A stretch of DNA of 64,000 nt, from positions 310,001 through 374,000 of the forward strand of contig JAMPUU010000017.1 of assembly GCA_030144965.1 (NCBI GenBank), written 5' to 3'. The translations under genes and the position numbers were made by a program. This DNA is from Nitrospira sp. BO4 (GTDB lineage Bacteria; Nitrospirota; Nitrospiria; Nitrospirales; Nitrospiraceae). Positions 27,972 to 37,476 of this stretch are shown piece after piece (the first letter of the stretch is position 1; every line of letters begins with the position of its first letter). The notes below the pieces were generated by a model. That model saw nothing but the letters and a program-made list of their open reading frames with translations, ran no database searches and was not told the origin of the DNA.

Positions 27972-29870
27972 TCACATTTTTCCGGCGAGCGTCGGCGTCA
28001 CGCCAACCGTCTTCACCGATCGATACTGCAGATCGTGAAGCTTTCCTAAACCAAATCTTGAGATATAGAGAAAGATGTACTCCCGAATATAAAGGCGCAA
28101 ATCCCAGCCGGGATTATGGTTGCGTTCGAACTGCTCGAACACCCGCTCCGCCTCTTCGATGCTCATCCCGTTCTTCACCGTATAGTAGTAATCCAGCGCG
28201 AGATCCCAATCCGGATTTTTGTACGCCGTCACGCCCCACTTCTCCGGGTGTTTGGCCACTGGATTATGCCGGCCCAAATCGAATGTCCCGAACCCCAGCG
28301 AATGGACATGGTCCTTGTTCTGTTCGAGGAATTGCACCGACTGCCAGGCTTCCTCCTTCGTCTCGCCGGGAAACCCGAAGAAGCCCATGCAGTGATTCCA
28401 GATCCCCGCCTCCGCCGTGAGCTTGAGGTGCTTCGTCATGACCTCCGCCGTCGTCGCCTTGTCCATCAGCTGCAAGACCCGCTCGACTCCCGACTCGTAA
28501 CCGAAATGCAGATAGCGGCAGCCCGACTCCTTCGCATCCTGCCAAACGGCGTCCTCCAACAGACTCTTCTCGAACCGCATGTGCGTCGTCCAGAAGATGT
28601 CCATGTTGCTCTCGACCAATCCTCGCGAGAGCTTGCGAAACAGCGCGGGCGGATAGGACTCGTCGGTGAAATGGAAATGTTTGACGCCGTACTTGTCGCG
28701 CAGATAGGTGATGTCGGCGAGTATGTCCTGGATCTTCTTCGAGCGATAGCCTGCGGTGTAGCCCTCGCCATGGTCGCAGAACTCGCATCGGCCCCAGTAA
28801 CACCCCCGCGTCGCCAGATAGGGCAACACACGGGTGGGAACGAAATACTTTTCGAGCGGCAATCCGTCGAAGTCCGGCGGCGGCAGCGCGGCCATATCTT
28901 CCGCATAACTCATCGCGGACACATGAACGCCCGTCTCGTCCTTATAGATCGTGTTCGGCACATCGGCCAAACTCTGCTTGGCGCCGACCGCTTCCACCAG
29001 TTGGGTGAACGCCGTCTCCCCTTCATAGACCACGGCGCTGTCGAAGTAGTGAAAGAGAGGTGACTGAGGCAGCACGTCGCGCAGGCGCGTCACCGTATTG
29101 CCGCCGATCGTGATGTGGATGTGAGGGAAGTGCTGTTTGATGAGAGCGCAGAAGGTCATCGACGAAAACATCTGCTGCTGCAGCACGATCGAGATGCCGA
29201 CCACGTCCGGCTGCTCGGCCTGGATCACCGGCTTGACCAAATGGTCGAACACGTCCCGGTACACGTTAACCTGTTCATCCCGCACCGCATCCATCACCTC
29301 GGCCGAGACGTACGGCTTGTACGACAGATCCGTCTCCATCGGCGGCATGCAGATCCGCGCCGGAGCATAGACTAAAGAGGCGATCGATGTGACCTCCCGA
29401 AAGACTTGAAGTGCCCATTCTAACTTATCGATATCGTAGAACTTCTCATTTCTTACAATATGCTTCGCTTCCGCCGCATCACGGATCAATTTTTCCATCC
29501 GCGGGCGCGTCACATCGCAGAGCGCGAGCTGCACATCCATCTCCCACTCAGCGAGATCGCGCTTCTTCGCCAGCTTGCGGAGCCGATCCAATTGCTGTGG
29601 CACCTTGCGCAGAATCTTCTTTAGAAAATCCTCGCTGAAGTACCAGTCCCACATCTCACAATTGATGTCTTTTTGGATGACCGTGTGGCCGGCTTGGCGG
29701 AGGACGGAGGTGAGCGAGGGAAGGCTGAGATAGGGTTCGGAAGGATACCAGTCCGGCGGGAAGATCAGCATGACCTTCATCTTCCGGCCGCTGGCCTCGA
29801 AAGAGCTCCTGCGGTGGAGCTGAATCAGCTCCTTCGACGCCCGGTTCCCCTTGGAATACTCGACTTTCAT
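27972..29870 (-). CDS. Cobalamin-binding-fold radical SAM enzyme, copy 1
   Basis: A 632-residue paralogue of the following gene and first in the operon. It has the same domain order: a B12-fold segment (VGISIVLQQQMFSS, ITIGGNTVTRLRDV), the CX4CX2C cluster CYWGRCEFC, then FHFTDESYPPALFRKL, YESGVERVLQLMDK and FFGFPGETKEEAW. N-terminal LIFPPDWYPSEPYLSLPSL is shared closely with copy 2. Two such enzymes in tandem often act on one substrate in sequence or are specialised duplicates. No carrier peptide or other product gene is adjacent. An inverted repeat lies upstream (29981-30094). Confidence 0.85.
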   Translation of the reverse strand: MKVEYSKGNRASKELIQLHRRSSFEASGRKMKVMLIFPPDWYPSEPYLSLPSLTSVLRQAGHTVIQKDINCEMWDWYFSEDFLKKILRKVPQQLDRLRKLAKKRDLAEWEMDVQLALCDVTRPRMEKLIRDAAEAKHIVRNEKFYDIDKLEWALQVFREVTSIASLVYAPARICMPPMETDLSYKPYVSAEVMDAVRDEQVNVYRDVFDHLVKPVIQAEQPDVVGISIVLQQQMFSSMTFCALIKQHFPHIHITIGGNTVTRLRDVLPQSPLFHYFDSAVVYEGETAFTQLVEAVGAKQSLADVPNTIYKDETGVHVSAMSYAEDMAALPPPDFDGLPLEKYFVPTRVLPYLATRGCYWGRCEFCDHGEGYTAGYRSKKIQDILADITYLRDKYGVKHFHFTDESYPPALFRKLSRGLVESNMDIFWTTHMRFEKSLLEDAVWQDAKESGCRYLHFGYESGVERVLQLMDKATTAEVMTKHLKLTAEAGIWNHCMGFFGFPGETKEEAWQSVQFLEQNKDHVHSLGFGTFDLGRHNPVAKHPEKWGVTAYKNPDWDLALDYYYTVKNGMSIEEAERVFEQFERNHNPGWDLRLYIREYIFLYISRFGLGKLHDLQYRSVKTVGVTPTLAGKM

Positions 29871-30692
29871 CCCGGCCTATCTGTCCTCGTCAAATTGCTC
29901 AAACGACTGGAAAGCCAATGAGTTAGGCCCGAAAACGATATTGTACGGGGGCTCGAGTTTGATATGCAAGGGTGGGAGTGGCGCTTTTGGGTCCTGTCGC
30001 CGATCCAGCCCGTTCGTCCTCGCTCCACCCATCCCCCAATGGGTCCCTTACGCTACGGCGAACAGGCACCCGGATCGGCACCACCCAAAAGCGCTGAGAG
30101 AAAAGGAGGTGGAGAAGGGACCATCTGACCACTCCTTAAAGAGAAAGGAAGATTTGCGGAATCAGATTGGCTTTGCAAATCTAGCTGCGTGGTCGCGCAC
30201 GGGGCGGTCAGGTACTTTCCTCCGCTCGCTGACCGCGCACACAAGAGCGGGTCAGACTTTTAGATTTCGGGAGGTGCTCGGTCAATGCGCGCAACAAGGA
30301 AAGCACCGGACTACCACGTATAGAAAAAGAGAGCGGAGAAGAAATTCGCCCGAATCGGCACCACCCAAATTGTCAATATCCTGGCTGCCTCCGGGAGGTT
30401 TCTCTCTTTACTTCTCGAGCCAACAGTGGCAATGTGCGCCCCATCTCCAGCTTTTTGGCGATGCTGTCGTATCAACACATATTAGGGCGCAACTGTTGAA
30501 CGAGTCTATGTCACAGTTGCCCGTTGCCGCACCCTTCGGAAGCATCGACCTCCTCCTGTGCCATAGCTACCGCCGACATCATCCCCCTCTCATGGCGACG
30601 AACAACTACTCCAGCGCCACGAGGACGGCTCGTGTCTGAAGGAAAGCTCGTCGCTTGCCCATGTGAAGCACATCACCACAGCGAGGGTAAGC
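29871..30692. other. 820-bp non-coding spacer
   Basis: Lies between the divergent radical SAM operon and the second hybrid kinase. An open frame of 262 codons (29851-30639) crosses it, but its composition (Ser/Arg/Pro-rich, no family pattern) and lack of a ribosome site argue against a gene. Inverted repeats and a third partial copy are listed separately. Otherwise I see nothing. Confidence 0.5.
29981..30094. repeat. Inverted repeat with 65-bp spacer
   Basis: GCGCTTTTGGGT (29981-29992) with GCCGATCC (29999-30006) faces GGATCGGC (30072-30079) with ACCCAAAAGCGC (30083-30094). A related copy of the right arm (CGAATCGGCACCACCCAAA) is at 30351-30369. This has the look of a small non-autonomous element or a REP/MITE-like structure. 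Confidence 0.55.
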
Positions 30693-33206
30693 ATGTTTAG
30701 CCTGACCAACTTCACGCTATCGGAACTGACGGACAATCTCACCATGCTGCGCAAAATCGGCGGCGGGGCCACAAGCATGGAAGAAGCCGCAGGTCGAATG
30801 GTTCGCCACTTCTACGACCGCTTTCTGATCAAAGGAACCGCGCAGCGTTCTTGCGCACTGGTGCGGTTGTTCATCACGCAGCCGTTCGGCAGGCTGGATA
30901 CTGACTTGCAAATGCGCGCACGGCGGATGCTCGGGAACATCCAGGAATCTGCTGCGCATAAGTGCCTCGTCCTGTTGGGAACCGTCGGGGACGAACCGGA
31001 GTGGAATGCGAGACACCTGTCGAGAGGCCATCAAGTCATTCCGCTGCCGAGCGAACAGGTTCTCACCACTATTCCCATGATCTCGCAGCTCATCAATCAG
31101 CTGGGAGTCGATGTGAACTGTGTCCTCCGGCCGACGCCGAGCATGCTCCTCGCGGCTGAGCAGAAAACGTACAACGTCTTCCATGTGTCCGATGCGGCCG
31201 GAAGTCCCTACATTCCGGCGAAGGACAATTTTGTCATTCCGTTCGGTATTCAATCTGTGCTCGGGTTTGGGGGGCTGCTGCCTTCGGGAGAGTTGTTTGC
31301 CCTGATTCTGTTCAGCAGAAGCTGCATCCCTGAGGAAACCGCGGGGCTGTTCAAGCCTTGCGCGCTGGCCGCGAAGGTGGCCTTGCTTCCGTTTGATCGG
31401 CCGGGAGCCATTTTTTCCCACCCCTCTCCGGCGGCGAGGCTTCCGCATCCCCCGGCCGCACCGACCGCCGATCAGCTGCGCTCGGAAACACTGGTGCTCG
31501 ACCAGTTGATCGATGTCTATGAGCGCACCGTTCGTGAGCAGTCGGCGCGCCTTGACAAGGCATTGCTCGATGCCCAGGCGGCCGCGCGAGCCAAGTCGGC
31601 GTTCCTGGCCGTCATCAGCCATGAAATCCGCACGCCCCTGAACGGCATCATCGGAATGACCGGACTCTTGCTCGATACGGATTTGACGACTCAGCAACAC
31701 GACTACGCCGAGACCGTGCGGCGATCCAGTGATTCTCTGCTCGATATCATCAATGACATCCTGGATTTTTCAAAATTCGAAGCGGGCAAGTTGACCTTGG
31801 AGATGATCGATTTTGATCTGCGAACCATGATCGAAGAAGCCTTAGACCTCTTTGCCAGACCGGCGCAGAGTAAAGGATTGGAGTTTGGGTGCCTGGTTCA
31901 TGCGGATGTGCCCACGGCGCTTCGCGGAGATCCAGGCCGGTTACGCCAAGTGCTCGTCAATCTAATCTCCAATGCGCTGAAGTTTACGCAGCAGGGAGAG
32001 GTCATGATTCACGTGACCCGTGGCACAGAGACCGCGCAGCAAGCCATGATACAGTTCGCCGTGTCCGACACAGGAATCGGCATAGCTCCGGAGATCCGGA
32101 CGATGCTGTTCAAGCCGTTCTCCCAGGCAGATACTTCGACCACTCGCAAGTTCGGCGGTACCGGCCTGGGTCTGGCCATCTGCGAACAGCTCGTGGAACA
32201 AATGTGCGGGACGATCGGATTCGACAGCCAACCCGGCCATGGCAGCACCTTCCGTTTTACCGTGAGATTGGACAAACAACCGGCACAGCCTCTGCACCGG
32301 CCGATGCTCAAGGGTTCCCTCCTGGGACGACGCCTGTGTATCGTCGACGACAATGCCGCCGCCCGGCGTATCCTCGAACACTATGCCCTGGAATGGGGGC
32401 TACAGAGCGTCAGCGCTTCGGACGGTGCTCAAGCCTTGGCGATCCTTAGAGACGCTGCGGCGAAAGGAGAGGCCTTCGAGATCGCAGTCCTCGACCTGTT
32501 CATGCCGGGCATGGATGGGTTCGAACTCGCGCGCGCGATCAACGCCGACCCGGCCCTGGCCTCGACCCGTCTCGTGCTATTGACCTCGATCGGCATGCGA
32601 GGGCAGGCGGAACGCGCCAAGGAAGCTGGGATCGTCGCCTACCTGACGAAGCCGGTGCATCGCGCACATCTCTACGAGTGCCTGTCCGCCATCATCGACC
32701 TGCCGGTCAACTCGGCCCCCGATGGAGGAGAGGACGGCACACGAAGCCGGTCCCACGATGTGCTGCTGACGCGGCATGTGCTCAAGGAAGCGGAGGTGGC
32801 CGAGAAAGCACGGATTCTGGTGGCGGACGATAATATCGTGAACCAGAAAGTGGCGGCCTGCCAATTGGAAAAACTCGGATATCGAACCGACGTGGTGGCC
32901 AACGGGCTCGAAGCCGTCGAGGCGGTGTCCCGGATCGACTACGCGCTGATCTTAATGGATTGCCAAATGCCTGAGCTGGATGGATTTGAAGCGACGGCGG
33001 TGATTCGTAAGGAGGAACGAGACCGCAAACGCCGGAGAGTTCCGATCGTGGCCCTCACCGCAAATGCCATGAAGGAAGATCACCAAAAGTGTTTAGACGC
33101 CGACATGGACGACTTTCTGAGCAAGCCCGTCAAAAAAGAAGATCTCACCGCAACCATCAAAAAATGGGTGCCGGATAACTCCGGCCCAAAGACATCCGGA
33201 AAATAG
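30693..33206 (+). CDS. Hybrid histidine kinase with two receiver domains
   Basis: About 837 residues from the ATG at 30693 (another in-frame ATG is at 30663). The N-terminal 240 residues are a soluble input domain of unknown type with Cys-containing segments. Next come a helical linker, the HisKA box near residue 310 ([16 protein letters not shown]), the ATPase ([15 protein letters not shown]) and two receivers: one with [16 protein letters not shown] and one with [17 protein letters not shown]; both keep Asp and the KP motif. It lacks transmembrane helices, so it is cytosolic, and no Hpt domain is present. The GAF gene 144 bp later may be its partner. Confidence 0.88.
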   Translation: MFSLTNFTLSELTDNLTMLRKIGGGATSMEEAAGRMVRHFYDRFLIKGTAQRSCALVRLFITQPFGRLDTDLQMRARRMLGNIQESAAHKCLVLLGTVGDEPEWNARHLSRGHQVIPLPSEQVLTTIPMISQLINQLGVDVNCVLRPTPSMLLAAEQKTYNVFHVSDAAGSPYIPAKDNFVIPFGIQSVLGFGGLLPSGELFALILFSRSCIPEETAGLFKPCALAAKVALLPFDRPGAIFSHPSPAARLPHPPAAPTADQLRSETLVLDQLIDVYERTVREQSARLDKALLDAQAAARAKSAFLAVISHEIRTPLNGIIGMTGLLLDTDLTTQQHDYAETVRRSSDSLLDIINDILDFSKFEAGKLTLEMIDFDLRTMIEEALDLFARPAQSKGLEFGCLVHADVPTALRGDPGRLRQVLVNLISNALKFTQQGEVMIHVTRGTETAQQAMIQFAVSDTGIGIAPEIRTMLFKPFSQADTSTTRKFGGTGLGLAICEQLVEQMCGTIGFDSQPGHGSTFRFTVRLDKQPAQPLHRPMLKGSLLGRRLCIVDDNAAARRILEHYALEWGLQSVSASDGAQALAILRDAAAKGEAFEIAVLDLFMPGMDGFELARAINADPALASTRLVLLTSIGMRGQAERAKEAGIVAYLTKPVHRAHLYECLSAIIDLPVNSAPDGGEDGTRSRSHDVLLTRHVLKEAEVAEKARILVADDNIVNQKVAACQLEKLGYRTDVVANGLEAVEAVSRIDYALILMDCQMPELDGFEATAVIRKEERDRKRRRVPIVALTANAMKEDHQKCLDADMDDFLSKPVKKEDLTATIKKWVPDNSGPKTSGK

Positions 33207-33350
33207 ATAGCCCCGTTGCCTGTCCGGCACTCCGATGACGGGCGATGAGAGGCGTATGATCGAGAAGAGCCCAACCCTTACCATTGCGGACGCGGAGGCC
33301 ACGCGGTAGAATGATGCCCGTGTCCGCTCAGGGTTGATGGAAGGCAGTCG

Positions 33351-33914
33351 ATGCACACACAAGAATCATCTACCGTTTCTCCCCTCCCCGAAACGCAAAA
33401 TAATGCATTCATCTTGGCGGCAACTACCCATGTGCAGCAGATGTTGGAGGCCGGCACGCCGAGCCAGGAGATACTGACCCGTCTCGCGAAGGCCGGAGAA
33501 GTCTTGGCTGGTCCCGGATCGTCGGTGTCGATTTTGGTGATTGATAAGGACGGCTTGCTCAGAAACGGCGCGTCACCCAGCCTTCCGGCAGATTATCTCA
33601 CCGCAATCGATCGCTTGAAACCTGACATCGGAGTCGGCACGTGCGCGGCTGCAGCGGCAACGGGAAGCGTCATCGAAACCCCGGACTTCCTGGCCGACGA
33701 TAAGTGGGCCGAACTGCGTCACCTGCCGATGGAGCTGGGATTCATGGGCGCCTGGAGCATGCCGATCAAATCCGTGGCCGGAACCATCCTCGGCACCTTT
33801 GGCACCTATTTCCGCGACCACCGCACCCCTACCGCAGAAGAAAAAACTGGAGTTGAACATCTCGCCGCAGCAGCGGCACTCGTCCTGGCCAAAGCCTGGC
33901 CGAGCCTGCTTTAG
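33351..33914 (+). CDS. GAF-domain protein
   Basis: A 187-residue stand-alone GAF domain (about 40-185). It reads SSVSILVIDKDGLLRNGASPSL and IGVGTCAAAAATGSVIETPDF, the G-x-C-A motif that is common to GAF domains of sensor kinases. Next are MELGFMGAWSMPIKSVAGTILGTFG and a final helix. With no output domain it probably binds a ligand and talks to the preceding kinase, 144 bp upstream on the same strand. Confidence 0.85.
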   Translation: MHTQESSTVSPLPETQNNAFILAATTHVQQMLEAGTPSQEILTRLAKAGEVLAGPGSSVSILVIDKDGLLRNGASPSLPADYLTAIDRLKPDIGVGTCAAAAATGSVIETPDFLADDKWAELRHLPMELGFMGAWSMPIKSVAGTILGTFGTYFRDHRTPTAEEKTGVEHLAAAAALVLAKAWPSLL

Positions 33915-33940
33915 GAACACCATCCTGCAATAGCATCGTG

Positions 33941-34230
33941 CTTTTCTGATCCTGAACAATGCGCCAAAGGCAAGGCGATCAGAGCTTCGGCGACTGTGAA
34001 CGCAGATTCTTTTCACGCAAACGCCTTTGCATTCCGTGAATAAGACTCCCGACCCCTTTTATTTTCTCTCCCTTTCCTTTGTATAGATTCTTGAGATAGC
34101 GTTGCTCGTTTCTGGTTATGAACAAGCTCGGCAAGGACAAATTGATCAGAGCTTGCGCGGTCATGGAAGAATACTCTTTTCACGTAACCGCTCCTGGATT
34201 CCGTGAATAAGACTCCCGACCTTTTTGTTT
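33941..34230. repeat. Two 115-bp direct repeats before the TIR operon
   Basis: Copy 1 is about 33941-34062 and copy 2 about 34107-34228. They share long stretches such as GATCAGAGCTT, CTTTTCACG and GATTCCGTGAATAAGACTCCCGACC in two parts. Both end with the REP-like word GACTCCCGACC (34044-34060; 34211-34226). They fill the 346-bp gap before the TIR operon, which therefore has no other recognisable promoter element. Confidence 0.7.
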
Positions 34231-34260
34231 TGCCTCCAAGGCCTATGAAATAGACATTAG

Positions 34261-35475
34261 ATGTCCACGCCAGCACCACTTCAAATTCTGCTCTTCCGAC
34301 ACATGGAAGACGAAGCTGTTAAGCCTTATGAAGAGGCCATCCTGCGCGCCTTCCAAGGCGGAAAGGAACCCCGCAATTACCTGGCAACGGGCGAGGATTT
34401 AGGTATCCAATTAGAGGTATTCTCGGTCGCACCGGTGCTCGACGTGACAAAGACGCTTGACACATTTTGCCACACCGTGACGGTGGTGCTCGTGGATCAT
34501 GCATTACTTGATAAAACCAACGACGCTCTGTGGGATTGGCTTGCCGAGTGCTGGGTTTCCACAAGTGCATCGAAAGGCCGAAACGCAATGCTGGCTGTTC
34601 CGATGGACGAACGGGTTGGACATCGCTTCTCGGCTAAACGGTCGGCACTGGCGAGCCATCAGCTACTGTCGCTTCATGATCTTGGTGAGAGCGCTATACG
34701 TCCTGCCATGCTTTCGCTTCGTATTTTGCATGAGTGCAGAATACGCCTTGCTGAGGCACTCACGAACGTTCCAAGCCACAGTGCAGGGCATCTCCGGCTC
34801 TTCATCAGTCATGCGAAGATGGACGGGTTGCCGCTTGCACATGCATTGAAGCACCAAATCGATGCGGTGGGATGGTTGAAATCTTTTTACGATGCAGCCG
34901 ATCTCCCGTCCGGATGTGATTGGCAAAAGGAGCTAGAGCAGGGAGTTGGATCATCCCTCATTGTTATGCTCCGTACCGAGGTGTACGAAAGCCGACATTG
35001 GTGCCAGCAAGAAGTCCTCTGGGCCGACGAATACGCAACACCAGCAGTCCTAGTCGAAGCACGCACCGGTCTGAATCATCCAGCCGGGGCGCTCCCTTTT
35101 GATCGAATTCCGACCGTTCGAATTCCAGATGGAAATCTTGTACGGATTCTCTTCCTCGCATTAAGGGAGGGGCTCCGATTCCTTCTTTTTATGCGTCGTG
35201 TCGAGCAGATGAAACGGAACGGTGATTTGCCATCGCCCGTGGAGATTCGCGTTTTTTCTTTTCCACCAAGCATGTCGGCCCTACTGCGGGCCTGCCGTTC
35301 TCTGGCGGATTCAAAGGAGCCATCTACTACTCCGCGCCTCATCCTCTACCCCGATCCGCCGCTCCGGGCTGGCACTTATGAAGCTGCCTACGCCCTAGTC
35401 GCCATGAACGCACCATCGGACACACGCTTAGTGACGCCAAACACGCTTGCCGCTACGAGAGGAGCGACGTCGTGA
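34261..35475 (+). CDS. TIR-domain protein with unusual N-terminal region (first gene of TIR-SLOG operon)
   Basis: A 404-residue protein, first of a four-gene operon. Residues 178-300 are a TIR domain: LRLFISHAKMDGLPLA, a strand-helix pair, then SSLIVMLRTEVYESRHWC and E251 in WCQQEVLW, the candidate catalytic Glu of NAD-cleaving TIRs. Residues 1-170 look like another alpha/beta domain (LQILLFRHMEDEAVKPYEEA, VTVVLVDHALL), perhaps a degenerate TIR. The C-terminal 100 residues are unassigned. Its TGA overlaps the next GTG by 4 nt. Composition is lower in GC than the flanks. By family knowledge a TIR here cleaves NAD or makes a cyclic-ADPR-type signal; which one cannot be told. Confidence 0.75.
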   Translation: MSTPAPLQILLFRHMEDEAVKPYEEAILRAFQGGKEPRNYLATGEDLGIQLEVFSVAPVLDVTKTLDTFCHTVTVVLVDHALLDKTNDALWDWLAECWVSTSASKGRNAMLAVPMDERVGHRFSAKRSALASHQLLSLHDLGESAIRPAMLSLRILHECRIRLAEALTNVPSHSAGHLRLFISHAKMDGLPLAHALKHQIDAVGWLKSFYDAADLPSGCDWQKELEQGVGSSLIVMLRTEVYESRHWCQQEVLWADEYATPAVLVEARTGLNHPAGALPFDRIPTVRIPDGNLVRILFLALREGLRFLLFMRRVEQMKRNGDLPSPVEIRVFSFPPSMSALLRACRSLADSKEPSTTPRLILYPDPPLRAGTYEAAYALVAMNAPSDTRLVTPNTLAATRGATS

Positions 35476-36404
35476 CCGTTGCTTACCGTCCGCTCTCGGG
35501 ATGCATCGTAAATCTGTCCATCTCGGAAAGCGACGATAGTGAGCGCCGGGGGTTTCCGTCCTGGCAGGTGAACCGCGTCATTGTACAAGTTGTTGCCGCA
35601 CTCTTCGGTCAGGGTGCAAGTGTAGTTTTCGGTCATGATTGGCGTGAGGACGGAGTTATGGAAGCGGTTTATGGCTTCGCCCGGAGCGTCCAAGCACCAT
35701 TACCTCTATCGCCCGCGCAATCTGCAGCTGAGGCGCAGCCATTGCTCAAGAATTTGCTCCCTTGGCCTGACAAACCACTCCTTGCTGAGCAGGATCTTAA
35801 ACAGCTAAGTGCAACTTTACGCGTAGAGTCAGCAGGCCTGCCAAGGGAGCTGCGGGCTTTTGACGAACAGGCCCGACACACTGGACCTAACAGTCCGCTC
35901 TATCGGTACATTCGAGCTAGGGGCCTCACTTTTCTTCGCCACCGCCTCAATGATGATTGTCATGTTCGACTATGTCTCGGTGGCCGAAAATCGGGTTTTG
36001 CCGGACGGTATCCCGGCGTTGTCGAGGAAGCATTGCTGGCAGTGACTGACGCGAAGCCACTGTATCTGGCCGGCCTCCTTGGAGGCGCGACGGAACAAGT
36101 AGTTGACGCCATCGCGGGGAAGACAATAACGGATGATTTCTGCCATCTTACAAGTCTCCAGGATTTGTACAAAACCCCGCCAATCAAAGAATACGATGCA
36201 GCGACTTATGAGGACCGCTCGATCGATAGAGTCGTCGTCTGGACAAAGTTTGCCAGAACCAGCCGGGAGGGGCTTGCAGCCGCAAACGGTCTAACGGTTG
36301 AAGAAAATAATGAGCTTTTTTATACGCCGATTATTGATCGTGTGATCGAGTTGGTACTCATTGGCCTATCTCGCCTTCGGCCAGGTTGGACTCGACGTAG
36401 CTGA
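35472..36404 (+). CDS. SLOG-fold nucleotide-sensor protein (second gene of TIR-SLOG operon)
   Basis: A 310-residue protein with a Rossmannoid SLOG-like fold. Seen are an N-terminal strand and loop (GCIVNLSISESDDS..), a G-rich turn GASVVFGHDW near residues 48-56, and the motif CLGGRKSGFAGRYPGVVEEALLA (split at residue 178) which matches the GG...G.YPG..EEA pattern of SLOG families. SLOG domains bind nucleotides and in Thoeris ThsA sense the TIR-made signal. It has no fused effector. It begins with GTG, overlapping the TIR gene by 4 nt. This SLOG subfamily I cannot name with certainty. Confidence 0.65.
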   Translation: MTVAYRPLSGCIVNLSISESDDSERRGFPSWQVNRVIVQVVAALFGQGASVVFGHDWREDGVMEAVYGFARSVQAPLPLSPAQSAAEAQPLLKNLLPWPDKPLLAEQDLKQLSATLRVESAGLPRELRAFDEQARHTGPNSPLYRYIRARGLTFLRHRLNDDCHVRLCLGGRKSGFAGRYPGVVEEALLAVTDAKPLYLAGLLGGATEQVVDAIAGKTITDDFCHLTSLQDLYKTPPIKEYDAATYEDRSIDRVVVWTKFARTSREGLAAANGLTVEENNELFYTPIIDRVIELVLIGLSRLRPGWTRRS

Positions 36405-36425
36405 CTTGAAAAGAAGAAATGTAGA

Positions 36426-36890
36426 ATGCCAGCTAATGTTTTCATAAGTTTTGATCATGATGATCAGCAGCAAGTCGCGGGTTTCAAGCTTCTAAAGAAT
36501 AATCCGAACCATCCGCTGGATTTTCAGGATCATTCATTGAAAGATGCGGTCCGGGACCGAAGCGGAAAACCAATAAAGTACTCACCATCCGACGTACGAT
36601 CGAAACCCGTTCGAGATGAGATCATAAGGAAATTTGACCGCGCATCTAAGCTGGTGGTATTGATCGGCGACAATACGCATAACAGTGAGTGGGTAGATTG
36701 GGAGATCAAAACCTTTTACGAGATAAAGGAGAAGCTGTCTGGAGAAAATACATGGAAGCGCATTCGAGGCATGACACTCAAGGGTTGTGAGCACGCCACT
36801 ATCCCGAACGCTTTATATAACGGTCGATCTACACAATGGTTGGCGTGGGACTCTGAAGCTTTGGACAAGTGGTTAGACAGCGTCCCATAA
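36426..36890 (+). CDS. ThsB-like TIR protein (third gene of TIR-SLOG operon)
   Basis: A 154-residue protein of the TIR-like DUF1863/ThsB type. It opens with NVFISFDHDDQQQVAGFKLL, has HPLDFQDHSLKDAV, then LVVLIGDNTHNSEWVDWEI with the presumed catalytic E93. In Thoeris, ThsB proteins of this form recognise phage and make a cyclic ADP-ribose isomer. It follows the SLOG gene by 21 bp. The coding sequence is clearly AT-richer than the core genome. This is the best match to a known defence family in the operon. Confidence 0.8.
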   Translation: MPANVFISFDHDDQQQVAGFKLLKNNPNHPLDFQDHSLKDAVRDRSGKPIKYSPSDVRSKPVRDEIIRKFDRASKLVVLIGDNTHNSEWVDWEIKTFYEIKEKLSGENTWKRIRGMTLKGCEHATIPNALYNGRSTQWLAWDSEALDKWLDSVP

Positions 36891-36918
36891 TACCTATGTC
36901 TGGCTGCGAGATAGAGTC

Positions 36919-37476
36919 ATGGCAGGTATCAATAGAGCGCAGTACGAGAACCGACAGCTTGCCAAAGCAAAGGCATTATTGCGCAAACCGTGTATCTTTC
37001 TCTCTCATATATCTGTCGACAAAAAGGCAGCAACAGCGATCGGCGATTACATAACGAGGCATGGCGACATCGACATTTATTTGGATATTAATGACCAGAA
37101 GTTGCAAGAAGCCATCAGAAGAGGCGATCCAACTGGTATTACGCAATTCATCGAGCAAGGCCTAGCGTATTCAACGCATATCATGTGCCTGGTTTCTGCC
37201 GATACCGTAAGCTCGTGGTGGGTTCCTTATGAGCTAGGATTTGGGAAGAGCAGTGGGAAATATTTATCGACTTTAAAGTTCAAGGGTGATGTCGATCTAC
37301 CGGCATATTTGCAAATAAGCGAAGTTCTTTGGGGCACAAAGAGCCTCAACCAATATTTGAAGGACGTGGGGCGTGGTTTCCAGAAGGCGACAGAAATTGA
37401 GCACCTCACAGAAAGTCTCATCACACATACTACGCAGAGGCATCCCTTGGACGAATACCTGGATTGGAAGGTTTAG
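36919..37476 (+). CDS. TIR-domain protein (fourth gene of TIR-SLOG operon)
   Basis: A 185-residue TIR protein. The fold is seen in CIFLSHISVDKKAATAIGDY, DIDIYLDIND, QFIEQGLAYSTHIMCLVS and WWVPYELGFGKSSG with E105 as candidate active-site Glu. It is closer to ordinary bacterial TIR proteins than to ThsB. The tail TTQRHPLDEYLDWKV is unlike any motif I know. It lies 28 bp after the ThsB-like gene. Three different TIR proteins with one SLOG protein is an unusual mix. Confidence 0.78.
   Translation: MAGINRAQYENRQLAKAKALLRKPCIFLSHISVDKKAATAIGDYITRHGDIDIYLDINDQKLQEAIRRGDPTGITQFIEQGLAYSTHIMCLVSADTVSSWWVPYELGFGKSSGKYLSTLKFKGDVDLPAYLQISEVLWGTKSLNQYLKDVGRGFQKATEIEHLTESLITHTTQRHPLDEYLDWKV

Noticed and set aside
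29851-30639. Open frame of 262 codons between the radical SAM operon and the kinase
   Set aside because: No ribosome site, no domain pattern, low-complexity content, and it is crossed by the inverted repeats.
34261-37476. Classical two-gene Thoeris system
   Set aside because: There is no SIR2-SLOG ThsA protein; the SLOG protein is separate and there are three TIR proteins.
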